Shown here in pieces: positions 10,148 through 20,311 of a DNA stretch of 64,000 nt (position 1 is the stretch's first letter; every line of letters begins with the position of its first letter). This DNA comes from Paraphoma chrysanthemicola (Eukaryota; Ascomycota; Dothideomycetes; Pleosporales; Phaeosphaeriaceae). A program made the translations under genes and the position numbers. The DNA is taken from NCBI GenBank assembly GCA_020744225.1, contig JAGMWG010000002.1:2542001-2606000 (forward strand), written 5' to 3'. The notes under the pieces were generated by a model. It ran no database searches, was not told the DNA's origin, and saw only the letters and a list, made by a program, of their open reading frames with translations.

Positions 10148-12523
10148 TCAACTAAACATCCTCCTCTCAACCCTCCCCACCCTCGGCGGCGTCTCATCCA
10201 TGACTTCCTGCTGCGCGTCCTCACCGTACCTCGCATTAATTGCCGATTCCTCCTGCCTCATGAGCTCATCCTCTGCGGCGCCCGAGTTTTCCTGATTACG
10301 CTGATGTGGCGGAATGCGAGGACGCTGGCGTGCTGATGTAGTCGCACGCACAATGGGAGAGCGAACGGCGCTAGCATGATCGAGAGCGAGAGACGTCGAA
10401 GGGATATCGCGGGCGTTGTTGCCGCGCATTGCAGGTGGTATGGGCGTAAATTGACGCGGACCACGTGCTCGAGACCGCTCGGGTGCACCGCCGCGACTAT
10501 GCATGTTGGATGTATTGCGAGGAGGTATTGTTGGCGGCATGGCGGGTGAGGTACCTGGTCCGCTAGCTGGTGGAAGCGATTGAGGAAGTGGGCTGCTCGA
10601 CAACGGAGCTGGCCGCCGCGGGAACTCGTTTCCAGATGCAGGTGATGGTCGCGAACGAGCGCCTGTATCTTGCGTTCTAGCCCGAGCGGAAGCGTCGCGT
10701 GGAGCGGCCGGCTGAGGCAACTCAGCGTTATGTAGTCGCTCGAATGCGATCCTGTGGCGTTGGACTTGGCTGTGACGATGAGAACTAACACCAGTATCGG
10801 TTGACGCCACAGGGACATTCTCGCTGGATCGCTGGCTTGCTCTTGCGCTGGCTATGTTACCATCCTGCCTCGGCCAACGTGCAGGTCTGCTCGTACTCTG
10901 CAGGGGATGATGATACGATGGTGTTCCACGGAATGCGTTGCTATGAGCCCAAGGTTGGCCCTCGATACTGTTACTTGTGGCTACTGTATTGTGCTGTGAA
11001 GACCACTGCATGCCTTGCGACTGTGGAAGAAGAGGAGGAGGGGGAGGAGGCGCCGGGGTCATCATGGACCGACCGGGTAGGGGTACCATGAGGTTCTGAT
11101 AATAGTTGGCCCAGGGGTCGAGGGGCGAGGGTAGATTCTGAGTGGCCGCATAGCCTGCATTCATGGCGCCAGAAGGGTCCGGTGGGAATGGCGGGAGACC
11201 CCCAAAAGGTGGCGGAGGCTCAAAAGGCTGGCCTTGTGGATGGCTGTATGGCATCGAAGGCAGAGGTGAATAGCCATGATGGCCATCAAAAGCGGACGCG
11301 TTGGATCGAAGGCCTAGAGGGGCGCTCATAGGATCAAGTTGAGATGGGTGTATCGACTGATATGTACCATGGCTTGCATATTGCGGTGCTTGCTGCGAAC
11401 GGGTGGAGCTGCCGCTACTTGCTTGACGAGATTCAGATGGCAGCTGATAGTATGAGAATGCCTCGCTAGCTCCCGAGGCCTCACTACTGAATTGACTACT
11501 CCTGCTCGCAAGATGGTGGCTTGGTGCAGAAGATCTGTGACCAAATTCCGTAGGAGGACGGTGCATAGTACCTGCATCGAACATTCCGTCTGCGAATTGC
11601 GTGAGACCGCCGGACTGCGTTCGGGAAAATGGGTAAGCGGGAGCGCTTCCCGACGACAGGCTTCGTGTTGGAACAGCATGGCGTCGGCTACGGCGACGAG
11701 GCTCAGTCTGCGGAGCCTCGACTTCGTACTCATCGAACCAATATGAGACACCTTTTGGGTGCTCTCTGGGGTCTTTAAAGTATCCCTTGAGAACGAACTC
11801 TGGCATGTCATTCGGGTCCAATTCCATGATCATGTGCTCTGGAGGCGGACTACGACCTGGGACGTGACGGGGTGGAGATACTGCAGTCATGTCACGACTA
11901 GAGCCGCGTGTCTGATCTTTCGCTGAACGGCCGCCCCCGCGGAGCTCTGCAGGGCCTCTCGTTGGAGTCGACGAAGAAGGATCCGGCACGTCAGCATGGG
12001 AGACTCGATGACTGACAGCAGTAGCAGAGTCTTCTCCGTGATGCACGGGATGTCTAGGCGTCGCTTGTCCTGCACTTGCATCGGAATCCTCCTGAGTAGA
12101 CTCTCTGCGGCCACGCCCAAGTCTGAAGGGTAGTTGCAAGATACGTAGTGCTGATGACGTGGATGCTGTTGCGGGTGCCGTAGGCGGTGTTTGAGTGGGC
12201 GAGACGGGCAGTGAGACACTGTCGACTCGTCTTCTGCGGTTGGGACTTTGGAGTTCGGTCTCCTGCTCAAAGTCTTCGTCTACGGAAGAATGAACAGCCT
12301 GCTGGGGCTGGGGCTGCAGGATAGGAATATCCCCAAGTGTGGTGATGGCGTCTCTGACAGCTCGCTGCGGACCACGTCGTAGCACCGGCCGTCCAGGCTG
12401 TCCACAGGGCTGCGAGGACACTGTTCTGGCGCTCCTGACGGCCTGCCGATGTGCCATGCGGCGAAGCGTCTCTTCGACATCTTCTGGTGTGAGGGTGAGT
12501 TCCGAAGGCCTGAGGCGTAGCAT
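10148..12523 (-). CDS. Large disordered protein of unknown function
   Basis: A single open frame of 791 residues from the Met at 12521-12523; an upstream Met at 12598 is possible but adds a poor extension. The N-terminus is helical (MLRLRPSELTLTPEDVEETL). Most of the chain is low-complexity, rich in Pro, Ser, Gln and Arg. One ordered-looking island lies near residue 255 (DPNDMPEFVLKGYFKDPREH, then WFDEYEVEAP). The C-terminus has a charged segment (AEDELMRQEESAINARYGED). No known domain is recognised. The Arg/Ser/Pro composition would suit a nuclear or RNA-associated scaffold, but this is inference only. Confidence 0.75.
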   Translation of the reverse strand: MLRLRPSELTLTPEDVEETLRRMAHRQAVRSARTVSSQPCGQPGRPVLRRGPQRAVRDAITTLGDIPILQPQPQQAVHSSVDEDFEQETELQSPNRRRRVDSVSLPVSPTQTPPTAPATASTSSALRILQLPFRLGRGRRESTQEDSDASAGQATPRHPVHHGEDSATAVSHRVSHADVPDPSSSTPTRGPAELRGGGRSAKDQTRGSSRDMTAVSPPRHVPGRSPPPEHMIMELDPNDMPEFVLKGYFKDPREHPKGVSYWFDEYEVEAPQTEPRRRSRRHAVPTRSLSSGSAPAYPFSRTQSGGLTQFADGMFDAGTMHRPPTEFGHRSSAPSHHLASRSSQFSSEASGASEAFSYYQLPSESRQASSGSSTRSQQAPQYASHGTYQSIHPSQLDPMSAPLGLRSNASAFDGHHGYSPLPSMPYSHPQGQPFEPPPPFGGLPPFPPDPSGAMNAGYAATQNLPSPLDPWANYYQNLMVPLPGRSMMTPAPPPPPPLLPQSQGMQWSSQHNTVATSNSIEGQPWAHSNAFRGTPSYHHPLQSTSRPARWPRQDGNIASARASQRSSENVPVASTDTGVSSHRHSQVQRHRIAFERLHNAELPQPAAPRDASARARTQDTGARSRPSPASGNEFPRRPAPLSSSPLPQSLPPASGPGTSPAMPPTIPPRNTSNMHSRGGAPERSRARGPRQFTPIPPAMRGNNARDIPSTSLALDHASAVRSPIVRATTSARQRPRIPPHQRNQENSGAAEDELMRQEESAINARYGEDAQQEVMDETPPRVGRVERRMFS

Positions 12524-13409
12524 ACTCTGCATGCAAGACTTTGCGAACGAGTGTATCCAATTGGGGAAAATGCTGCAGGCACGATGTCTTGTGACCAAAA
12601 AGTGAAGTGTTGCAGACGAAGAGAGTCGCTACACAGGACAACGAGGTTCACGTCGTCGACCATGATGGCGGTTGCTGTGTTTGGGGTGAGTTGGCAGCTG
12701 CGATGGAGAGGCAGGAGCGACGTGGAGAGCAGCTCTTGCCATCCATGCAACTTCTTGCTCGCACTTGCCTCGTCTTGAGGCTTTGTCGTATCGAATCATT
12801 CTTACGAGATGGCCTACAACTACGCTGTCACTTGCACCACTCACCCTAGCTACTACATGGCGATGTGAAGGCTGCAATCACGTGTTATGTCGCTGACTGT
12901 TTCAATTGCCGTCACAAAATGCACGCACTCCATCTTGGCGTGAGGTCAGACAGAAGGACGTGGTTGGAGCCGCGCGTGCATAGTGTTTGGTAACACGATA
13001 CCCAGATTGGCGCGATCTTACAGCACTGCAGCGTGGGCCCGTCGTACACGGGCCCGCAGACCGGGAACGGCGTGCACTGCGGGCGCTGCGGGCGATATCG
13101 TGGGTAAAGGCAGCGGACATTGGGGTGGAGAGAGGGATGGTTGTTGGAAGTCGCGGTGGTTCGGCTCGTAAGCGGCACGACTGGGCCAAGCATCGACATC
13201 ACCACAGCGTCTGCTTCACCAGGCCAGCCATCACCACCGCCACGGCCTCTCTGTCCTTCACTGCTCTGGCCTCTGGGCGCTCCCATGCCTCCGTTGCCCA
13301 CTCGAGCCCCGCACACTGACCCAGTCGCACCCGGCGCGCCGGCGGCCGTCCCCTTGCTGCCCGTCACCTTTCGCTCGTTTACCGCCAGTGCTGCCCAGCG
13401 GCTGCCACG
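12524..13409. promoter_or_regulatory. Divergent promoter region
   Basis: Shared upstream region of the disordered protein (minus) and the PDK1-type kinase (plus). The last 250 bases before 13410 are strongly C-rich (CCACCGCCACGGCC, CCCGGCGCGCC), as in long fungal leaders. Short frames here are shadows. No gene is seen. Confidence 0.45.
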
Positions 13410-16072
13410 ATGAATGGCGACCTGAGCCTGTCGCAGTCCCTCGGCGGGCTGCGCATTGCGAACCCCGACGAGGACAGCGCGTATAGCAGCCCGCCGCCAC
13501 AGCACGCGCCCGCGGACGCCAGTGCAGCACGCCGCCCGTCGTCATCGCCCTCGCAAGCCTCGTCGTCGAGTACCATCACAGAGCAGAGGCCGCGCGAGCC
13601 CCCACTCGGTCACACAGAACACCTCCCCGCACCCCAGGGCTCGCTCGGCATCAATGCAAACGCGTTTGGTGCCAGCTCGCCCTCGTCGTCGCCCTCGGGC
13701 CACCCCTCCCCGCTGGCAGAGACATCGTCGTCGTCATCCTACTCGCCGCGCCTCGGCCACCGCCAGTCGATGCCGCTCGCCCACCAGGCGCAGCAGCAGG
13801 TATCGTATCCGCCCTATGCCACCGGGGCTCTCATGCAGGCACGCAATGCTCCTCCCTCGGGCCAGCCCATGCGCGAACGGCCCGTGTCGACGAGCATGTA
13901 CAACCACCCCAACCTCTCCACGAGCTCCACCACCGCGCCAGGTACATACAGGTACAACGACGAGGCAATGACAGTGGACGTCCGGCGAACCAGCAGCTCC
14001 AGGGTTGCGCCAAACGCCATGCCTGCTCGCGAAGCTAGCAGACGCGACCCATACCGTCAGTCGGCGCAGATGGCTGCACTGAACGGTCCCTTACCACCTC
14101 GGCGGAGCTCGCGCCGGATTCCGATGGACGGCGCACACAGACCAGCCCCAGGAATTCTATCGAGCTCACCATACAGCATGGAAGGCGGTCCCCTCTCCAG
14201 CAGCGAAGAATGGAAGGATAAAGGCGCAGCTGTCAGCACGCGGCAAGAGATGGACCCGAATGGTAGGCCCATAACACGGGTGGTCAAGAAGGGCGTCAAG
14301 GACTTCAACTTTGGCAGGACGCTGGGCGAGGGCTCGTACAGCACGGTCCTGGCTGCGACGGACCGGCAGACGCTGCGAGAGTACGCGATAAAAGTCCTCG
14401 ACAAACGGCACATCATAAAGGAGAAAAAGGTTAAATACGTCAACATCGAGAAAGACACACTGAACCGGCTCACGGAGCATCCCGGCATCGTCCGCCTGTA
14501 TTACACCTTCCAAGACGAGCGATCACTATACTTTGTTCTAGACCTGGCAGCAGGCGGGGAACTTTTGGGATTTCTGAAGAAGATTGGCACGTTCGACGTT
14601 GAGTGCACGCGCTTCTACGGCGCGCAAATACTAGACTCCATCGATTACATGCACAACAAGGGCGTTATACATCGAGATCTGAAGCCAGAGAACGTCCTGC
14701 TCGACGACCAGATGCACGTCAAGATTACAGATTTTGGCACAGCCAAGATACTGGACCAGAGAAAGGCCAACGGGGTCGGCTCCACAGCTGGCGATCCTCT
14801 AGAAGGCGCCGAATCCGATCGCGCGCAGTCGTTCGTCGGTACTGCCGAGTATGTGTCTCCGGAGCTGCTAACGGACAAGAATGCATGCAAAGCGAGCGAC
14901 TTGTGGGCGTTTGGATGCATCATATACCAACTGCTGGCCGGACGACCTCCGTTCAAAGCAGGAAATGAGTATCAGACTTTTCAGAAAATTGTCGGACTGG
15001 AATACACCTTCCCAGATGGATTTCCACCTCTCGCAAAGGATCTCGTCGAGAGACTGCTCGTCCTCGATCCGTTGACACGGCTGCCTATGGAACATATCAA
15101 GAACCACGCATTCTTTGATGGCATACAATGGGGCAAAGGCCTGTGGAAGCAAAAGGCTCCGCGCCTGAAGGCATACACCCCGCCGCAGCCTGAGCCTATC
15201 AAACTCAATGGTAAGTCTACATACTACCTCCGGAGTCGCCAAAAGCTGAGAACAGCATTAGGTCCCTCAACACCGGCGGCGACGACATCAGCGAGTCGAC
15301 AAATGCCGCCGAAACCACGTCTAATCACCGAGTTGCCACCTCCAAGTCAGTTGGACATTGATTGGTCCCCTGTGCTGACAAAGAGGGACGAGCGAATACT
15401 CAAGCTTGGCAACATGTTTGTCACCCAGCATCCTGCTGGCCACCCCGTTGGCGGAAAGGAAGAGCCGGCGGAGACACCTAAAAAGTTCTCGCGCTTTTTC
15501 AGCAGTAACACCGTCAAGAAGCGACAACGGCTGGTCATGATCACCTCCAACGCGCGTGTCTTGATGTGCGCAGCTGGGACCAATGACAAGAAACTCAAGG
15601 AAGAAGTGTCGCTGCTGACTGCTGGGTGTGCTTGGAGATCATACCAAGACTCCAAGGGCCTTACTGCTTGGCTAGTCGAGACGGTACGTTTACTCTCTAC
15701 ACTGTTCGAAGCGCACGACTGACCCTTCCTCAGCGAGACAAGCAATTCGTGTTTGAGGACCCAAAAAGTACAACAAGTGACCCCGACGGCAGCAAGTACT
15801 CTACGCAAGAATGGCTCGACAGCATCGACAACGCTCGCGAGTATGCACTATCGCAGTCGATGACGAACTCTTATTCAGGCGACGCGGCACTCAATGAACT
15901 AGGTTCCAGTCTTTCCAGTCCAACAAGTACAATGGACGGAGATGCTGCCCTGGAAGGCGTCAATATCCCTACTGCTCGGCATCTGCGGAAAGATCATGGC
16001 GATGCCGAGTCTATCAAAGGAAGAAAGCGCTTCAGCAAGCGCCACTCTAAGAACGGGCTGGCCAACTTCTAA
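13410..16072 (+). CDS. PKH1: PDK1/Pkh-type AGC protein kinase
   Basis: The fungal counterpart of 3-phosphoinositide-dependent kinase 1, which phosphorylates the activation loop of other AGC kinases (Ypk, Pkc and Sch9 in yeast). Exons are 13410-15210, 15262-15683 and 15734-16072, giving 853 residues. Residues 1-295 are a disordered Ser/Pro-rich leader. The kinase domain spans ~299-570: GEGSYSTVLAA, Lys328 in YAIKVLD, HRDLKPENV (421-429), DFG (441-443) and activation segment SFVGTAEYVSPELL, typical of PDK1. After a linker, a PH-like C-terminal region follows (KKRQRLVMITSNARVLMCA). Intron 1 is 51 nt, in frame and stop-free, so its retention would add 17 residues. Confidence 0.93.
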
Positions 16073-17601
16073 AGGACGACCACTTATCGTTCCAACTGTA
16101 CATTCGCGTCTTCAGACCAACCCGAGCCTCGCTCGGCACATAGGATTGGGACGTTATCACTACTCACTGGTGACTACACCATAAACTGGACGCACCATTC
16201 GGCGGCAGACTTTTCAACACTTTGTGCGCTTCAAGGCACGAGGGTCTGGGTCAATATTCGCCAGCGATTGAGCTGTCAACAGACCTCAAGCTAGTTTATC
16301 ATTCCGGGCACTTCGTCCGAGTCATTCGAAGCACTGGCTAGGATCGTGCATGCTGTCGGTGCGGTGGGGCCAGGATTTTCCCAAAGGCCGACTTCGATGT
16401 GCGTGTGCTTCAACTACAATTACCGAGCATTCTGAGTTCCTCAGATACTCCGCATAGTTCTTGGGGTGCTATCCAGATTCTTCCAACCACATCTGCTGTC
16501 AAATGCTTGAGCCGCCACCAATCACCATGATCTAGATCACTCCAATATTGGGGCACTCGCACACTAGATCAGCCTACAACGCATCCACCACCACGCTTGC
16601 ACACCCCATTTCTCTCAGCGCGCATCCACTCATCGAGCGATCGGCGTTCCGGATTTTTCCGCTCACCCAAAGCATTTCTTTTGTTCATCTTCGGAGGTAT
16701 GGCATTCAAGACCCTGTTCAAGAGACTTTTACCAGGCTTGGCAAATTTGCATTTAGCGCGTCGCCTTTTCACTCATCCCAATCCTTTTCTCTTTCTTCGT
16801 AGGGCGGCATTTGTCTCTGAAGCAGGTTGCAATCACGGTCAATTGGAACAGGCCAGCGCGGAGGCAGTGCCACGCTGAACGCGTTAGCACTAGTGCCGTT
16901 GGATGATGGGGAGGGGGTTTCTTGTACTTAGCTTTTTCTTCTCGCCACGTCGAAGGGGAGGGGAGATGTAGATTGGGCCCACCCCAAGTCCATCAGATTA
17001 GGCGTAGGGAAAGGGGGGAAGCACTTTAATGGAGTTGTACAGCTTTCGGGCGAAAAAAGAGCTGGAAAAATTTAATCATGTTCACTTCAATACATATGCT
17101 CTCGCAGTGCCAATGTCCGACGTCTTTCTTGGTCAAGATGTGGGATTTTCAGAGCGTTTGATGCAGCACCCGCTGCTTGAATGCTTGATATAAGCATACT
17201 GTTAACTTCATCATAATAAAGAACCACGCGAAGCTAACCATTAAATGGGAATCCAGCATTGATTTATTCCATTTGCCATTCAAAAGAGACTACGCTCCGG
17301 TGCGAAACCAGTGGCTAGATTGGTATGTAGATAGGTAGATGGTATTACAAGAACAACAACAAGAGCTATGAAAAGGAAATTCGTGGGACCGTAGACGTTT
17401 GATGTCTGGCTTTCTTCTTCTCCCTCGTCTTCCTCTCTTCTACTTTCTTTACTTCCTCTTCGATGCAATAAACCCACTCGCTCGCTCGCTCACAAATGCC
17501 GTCATCCCATCTCATCTCATCTTCTCACTGTCGAAATGATTCATATACAAGAAACCCGAAAACCACCTGTCCCTCCCTCCACTCTCTCCGATACAGCGAT
17601 C
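16073..17601. other. Spacer of 1.5 kb, no gene seen
   Basis: Convergent 3' regions of the kinase and the membrane-protein gene. A plus-strand frame near 16600-16880 (MAFKTLFKRLLPGLANL inside it) has a pyrimidine-rich lead-in but no continuation or homology that I recognise. Nothing else is supported. Confidence 0.45.
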
Positions 17602-19011
17602 TTAATAAGCATCCCCAAAAATCTCCTTGGGACTCTGCACCATATCCTCCTTGAGTGCCGCCAACCTCCTCCCCTCCAGTTTCGCCGCCGCCTTGCGATC
17701 CTTCTTGCTAACCAGATGCGGCGTCACAGGCGTGGTAGGCGTAAAGGGCATATACGGACTGTACGGTGTGAAGGGCACACCAGTCCCCGGTGTCTTGAGG
17801 CCTAGTTTCTCGTTCCGGCGATCAAGCACCGTGGTCTGAATACCAGGTGACCGAAGAGGTTCAGCGAAACTTCGGAGCGGGAGGTTATTCGCCGACGAAG
17901 TCGCGGATTTGGTCAGTGTGATGCCGGGTGCGCCGGTGGCGCTGGATGCTGAGCCGATGCGTTGAGGCGCGGGACGGGGGAGGGGTTGGACTTGGTCGAG
18001 TTCTTCTGTGGGATCGTAGGATTTGACGGGGTCGTGGGGTGTGATTGGGGAGTTTTGTTGCGTGGGGGGAGAAGGTGGGGCGCCGGGTTGGTAGAAGCGG
18101 GGGGAGAGGGGTGTGTGTGCTTCGTCGTCCGAGTCGACGCCGGGGTAGCGTTGGACGGGGCCGGAGATGCGCAGGTTTTTGAGGTTGAAGCGTGCGTTTT
18201 TGCTGCTGTTGGTTGTATTGGAGGCTTGAGAGCGCTTGGAGACGATGCTGCGAGGGCTGGCTGGAGGCTCAGAACTTCGCAATCGGTCGTGTGGCATGGG
18301 TGCCGTCATTGGGCCATTGTGGTACCCGGGCGGGTAGATGGCTTTGACTGGGGAGATGGGGCTGTCATCATTGTTATGTGAACGGGTGGTACTGATGGCT
18401 GAGGGGCGCCTCCGGTCGGGGTTCGGCCTTGGGGGGTCCATTTCGTTCACACTGACGTTGGAATAGTTCTTCTTCGCGTCATGATCCATGACGGCTGCGT
18501 AGAGGCGCTCCATGTCTTCTTGCGCCCGTAGCTGGTGTGCGTCAATGACTCTTTGGTCAAATGATGTGGGTGAGCCAATGACAGGGCTCTGTGGAGCGTC
18601 AACGACAGAGTCGCTCTTCTTGAACTTCTTAAGCCACGATGTTGCGGAACGGGCAGACAAAGGCGGCGACTGCAACGGCGCAGTCCGGATTGACGGCCTA
18701 ATGGGCTTGTCCTGGAGCTCCAGCTCCAAAGCCTTTGGGGGATCGAGCGCCTTTCTTCTCATCTTTCTTCCGACAGTAAGAAGCAAGACTCCAAAGATAA
18801 GTACTGTGAGGACGTAGCCGCCGACGACTCCGGCAATGTCGTATGGTAGCCGGTTTGGGTCTCGTGAAGCGTTATATGAAGCAGGAGGGCCGTCCTCTGG
18901 CGCCGGGGCGTCCTTTTTGTAGTTGTCCTTGAAGTCGTAGGGATGCGCAGCGGCTTTTGAAACAACAAGTATCAATGACACAAGAGCTGGAGGCAATGCT
19001 CTCTCAAGCAT
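17602..19011 (-). CDS. Single-pass (type I) membrane protein
   Basis: One exon, 469 residues from the ATG at 19009-19011, which puts the signal peptide (MLERALPPALVSLILVVSKA) at the N-terminus. A short extracellular part follows (HPYDFKDNYKKDAPAPED), then a transmembrane helix at about 58-80 (AGVVGGYVLTVLIFGVLLLT) with a basic stop-transfer (GRKMRRKA). The long cytosolic tail is disordered, with many Ser/Pro sites, and ends KEDMVQSPKEIFGDAY. The layout suits a fungal cell-surface sensor or anchor, but I recognise no family. An upstream Met at 19050 is possible but weakens the signal peptide. Confidence 0.82.
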   Translation of the reverse strand: MLERALPPALVSLILVVSKAAAHPYDFKDNYKKDAPAPEDGPPASYNASRDPNRLPYDIAGVVGGYVLTVLIFGVLLLTVGRKMRRKALDPPKALELELQDKPIRPSIRTAPLQSPPLSARSATSWLKKFKKSDSVVDAPQSPVIGSPTSFDQRVIDAHQLRAQEDMERLYAAVMDHDAKKNYSNVSVNEMDPPRPNPDRRRPSAISTTRSHNNDDSPISPVKAIYPPGYHNGPMTAPMPHDRLRSSEPPASPRSIVSKRSQASNTTNSSKNARFNLKNLRISGPVQRYPGVDSDDEAHTPLSPRFYQPGAPPSPPTQQNSPITPHDPVKSYDPTEELDQVQPLPRPAPQRIGSASSATGAPGITLTKSATSSANNLPLRSFAEPLRSPGIQTTVLDRRNEKLGLKTPGTGVPFTPYSPYMPFTPTTPVTPHLVSKKDRKAAAKLEGRRLAALKEDMVQSPKEIFGDAY

Positions 19012-20311
19012 GATTGAGGCAAAAGAGAGGTAAAGAGGGGTGGTTATCACACTTCCGCGTGTCGATCCAGATCCACCGCAGGCCCAAATTGCCCGTCTAC
19101 CGACAGAGAGGATCCGGATGAATTGGGAGGTGTAACAGCAGGCGTCGCGCTGATATGAGGGAAGGGCGCCTCTCGAGTATTTCTAGCAGCGCCTGCAAGT
19201 GGCTGGACGAGGTAGACGAGCGACCAGGTGTGATGGCCTTGTCGAGGTGGTACAGTGATGTGATTGGTGAGCTTGTTTCTGAGCTACATGCGGGCGTCCA
19301 GTGATTGCGCTGCAGCACGCGCTGAGCGGGGTCGCCTCTATGCGCACTAGCACGAGAGAGGAACGGGACGAGCGACACATGGCTGCTGCCGTACAGACTC
19401 GCCGTCTGGGCGATCCGAGTCGCTGGCCGGGAATTGCAGAAGTGTGAGAGGTTTTGTTGCGGGTGACGCGGCGACTGTGCGCTGTTGATGGGTGTCAAAA
19501 CGTCGTCGAGAAACATGTTTCGCCGGCCCGCAGCGCGCTGGATCATCCAAACTCGATTGAGCACCCAAAATAACTCAGTCCCCGGTCGATCTGTTTCCCA
19601 AGGATGCGCATGAGAGGCACAGTGACGGGAAGCCACGGACCGCATAACATCCCAGCGTGGTCCCTGCCGCTTCAAAATGCGCCTGTATTTGCGCATTCCC
19701 ATTGGTTCAAAAATGCATCTCTAAGCTCTCTAAGCGCCGCCCCGATACCAATCACCTTATCACATCATCATCACAAGCCACTCCACATGCCGTAAAAATG
19801 CTACTTGAGTCTGGCCGATTGCCTGATAAATCTACGCGACCCATTTCCCACGTTCATGCAAATCCACGCGTGGAGTCACACAAGCATCATGCAGCATTAG
19901 AGCGCCCCATCGACTCCGCAGGGCCGCATCACTTGCATCGCGCGTGATGGAGGACGAGATTGGCCACTGCGTTGCTTACTACCGATATTTGATATCTGGC
20001 CTAACTTCGGCGTGGTTGTAGGCGGCTCGTGTTCATCGCCTACGGAGTCAAAGAGAAATTGGAGATGTGATCTTCTTGGTGATGGGCAAGGTAAAGGTAT
20101 TGAATTCGATATTCACATGGTGCGATGTGCGTTTCATCCGCGACAATCACTACCTAAGCATACCTCGGTCGTTGCCGGATTAGCGAATGCTAGCAAACAT
20201 ATCTGCCCGGAAAAAGGCTATGAGAGCTTACCCTGCCAGAACCCAACCATTGCTATCGCGGAGCGGCTCACGAGGGCGTCCATATGTGACTTCGAGTCAG
20301 GACCATGTCGC
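19012..20311. other. Spacer, one doubtful frame
   Basis: A 201-codon minus-strand frame at 19097-19702 is the only long one. Its Ser/His/Arg/Pro-rich translation has no ordered segment and its start region is implausible, so it is not called. The rest holds the promoter of the membrane protein and the 3' flank of NTR1. Confidence 0.4.

Noticed and set aside
16548..16878. Short plus-strand frames with MAFKTLFKRLLPGLANL
   Set aside because: Very short, no continuation by splicing, no family resemblance.
19097..19702. 201-codon minus-strand frame
   Set aside because: Ser/His/Arg/Pro-rich translation without ordered segments, no recognisable family, poor start region; likely chance in GC-rich promoter DNA.
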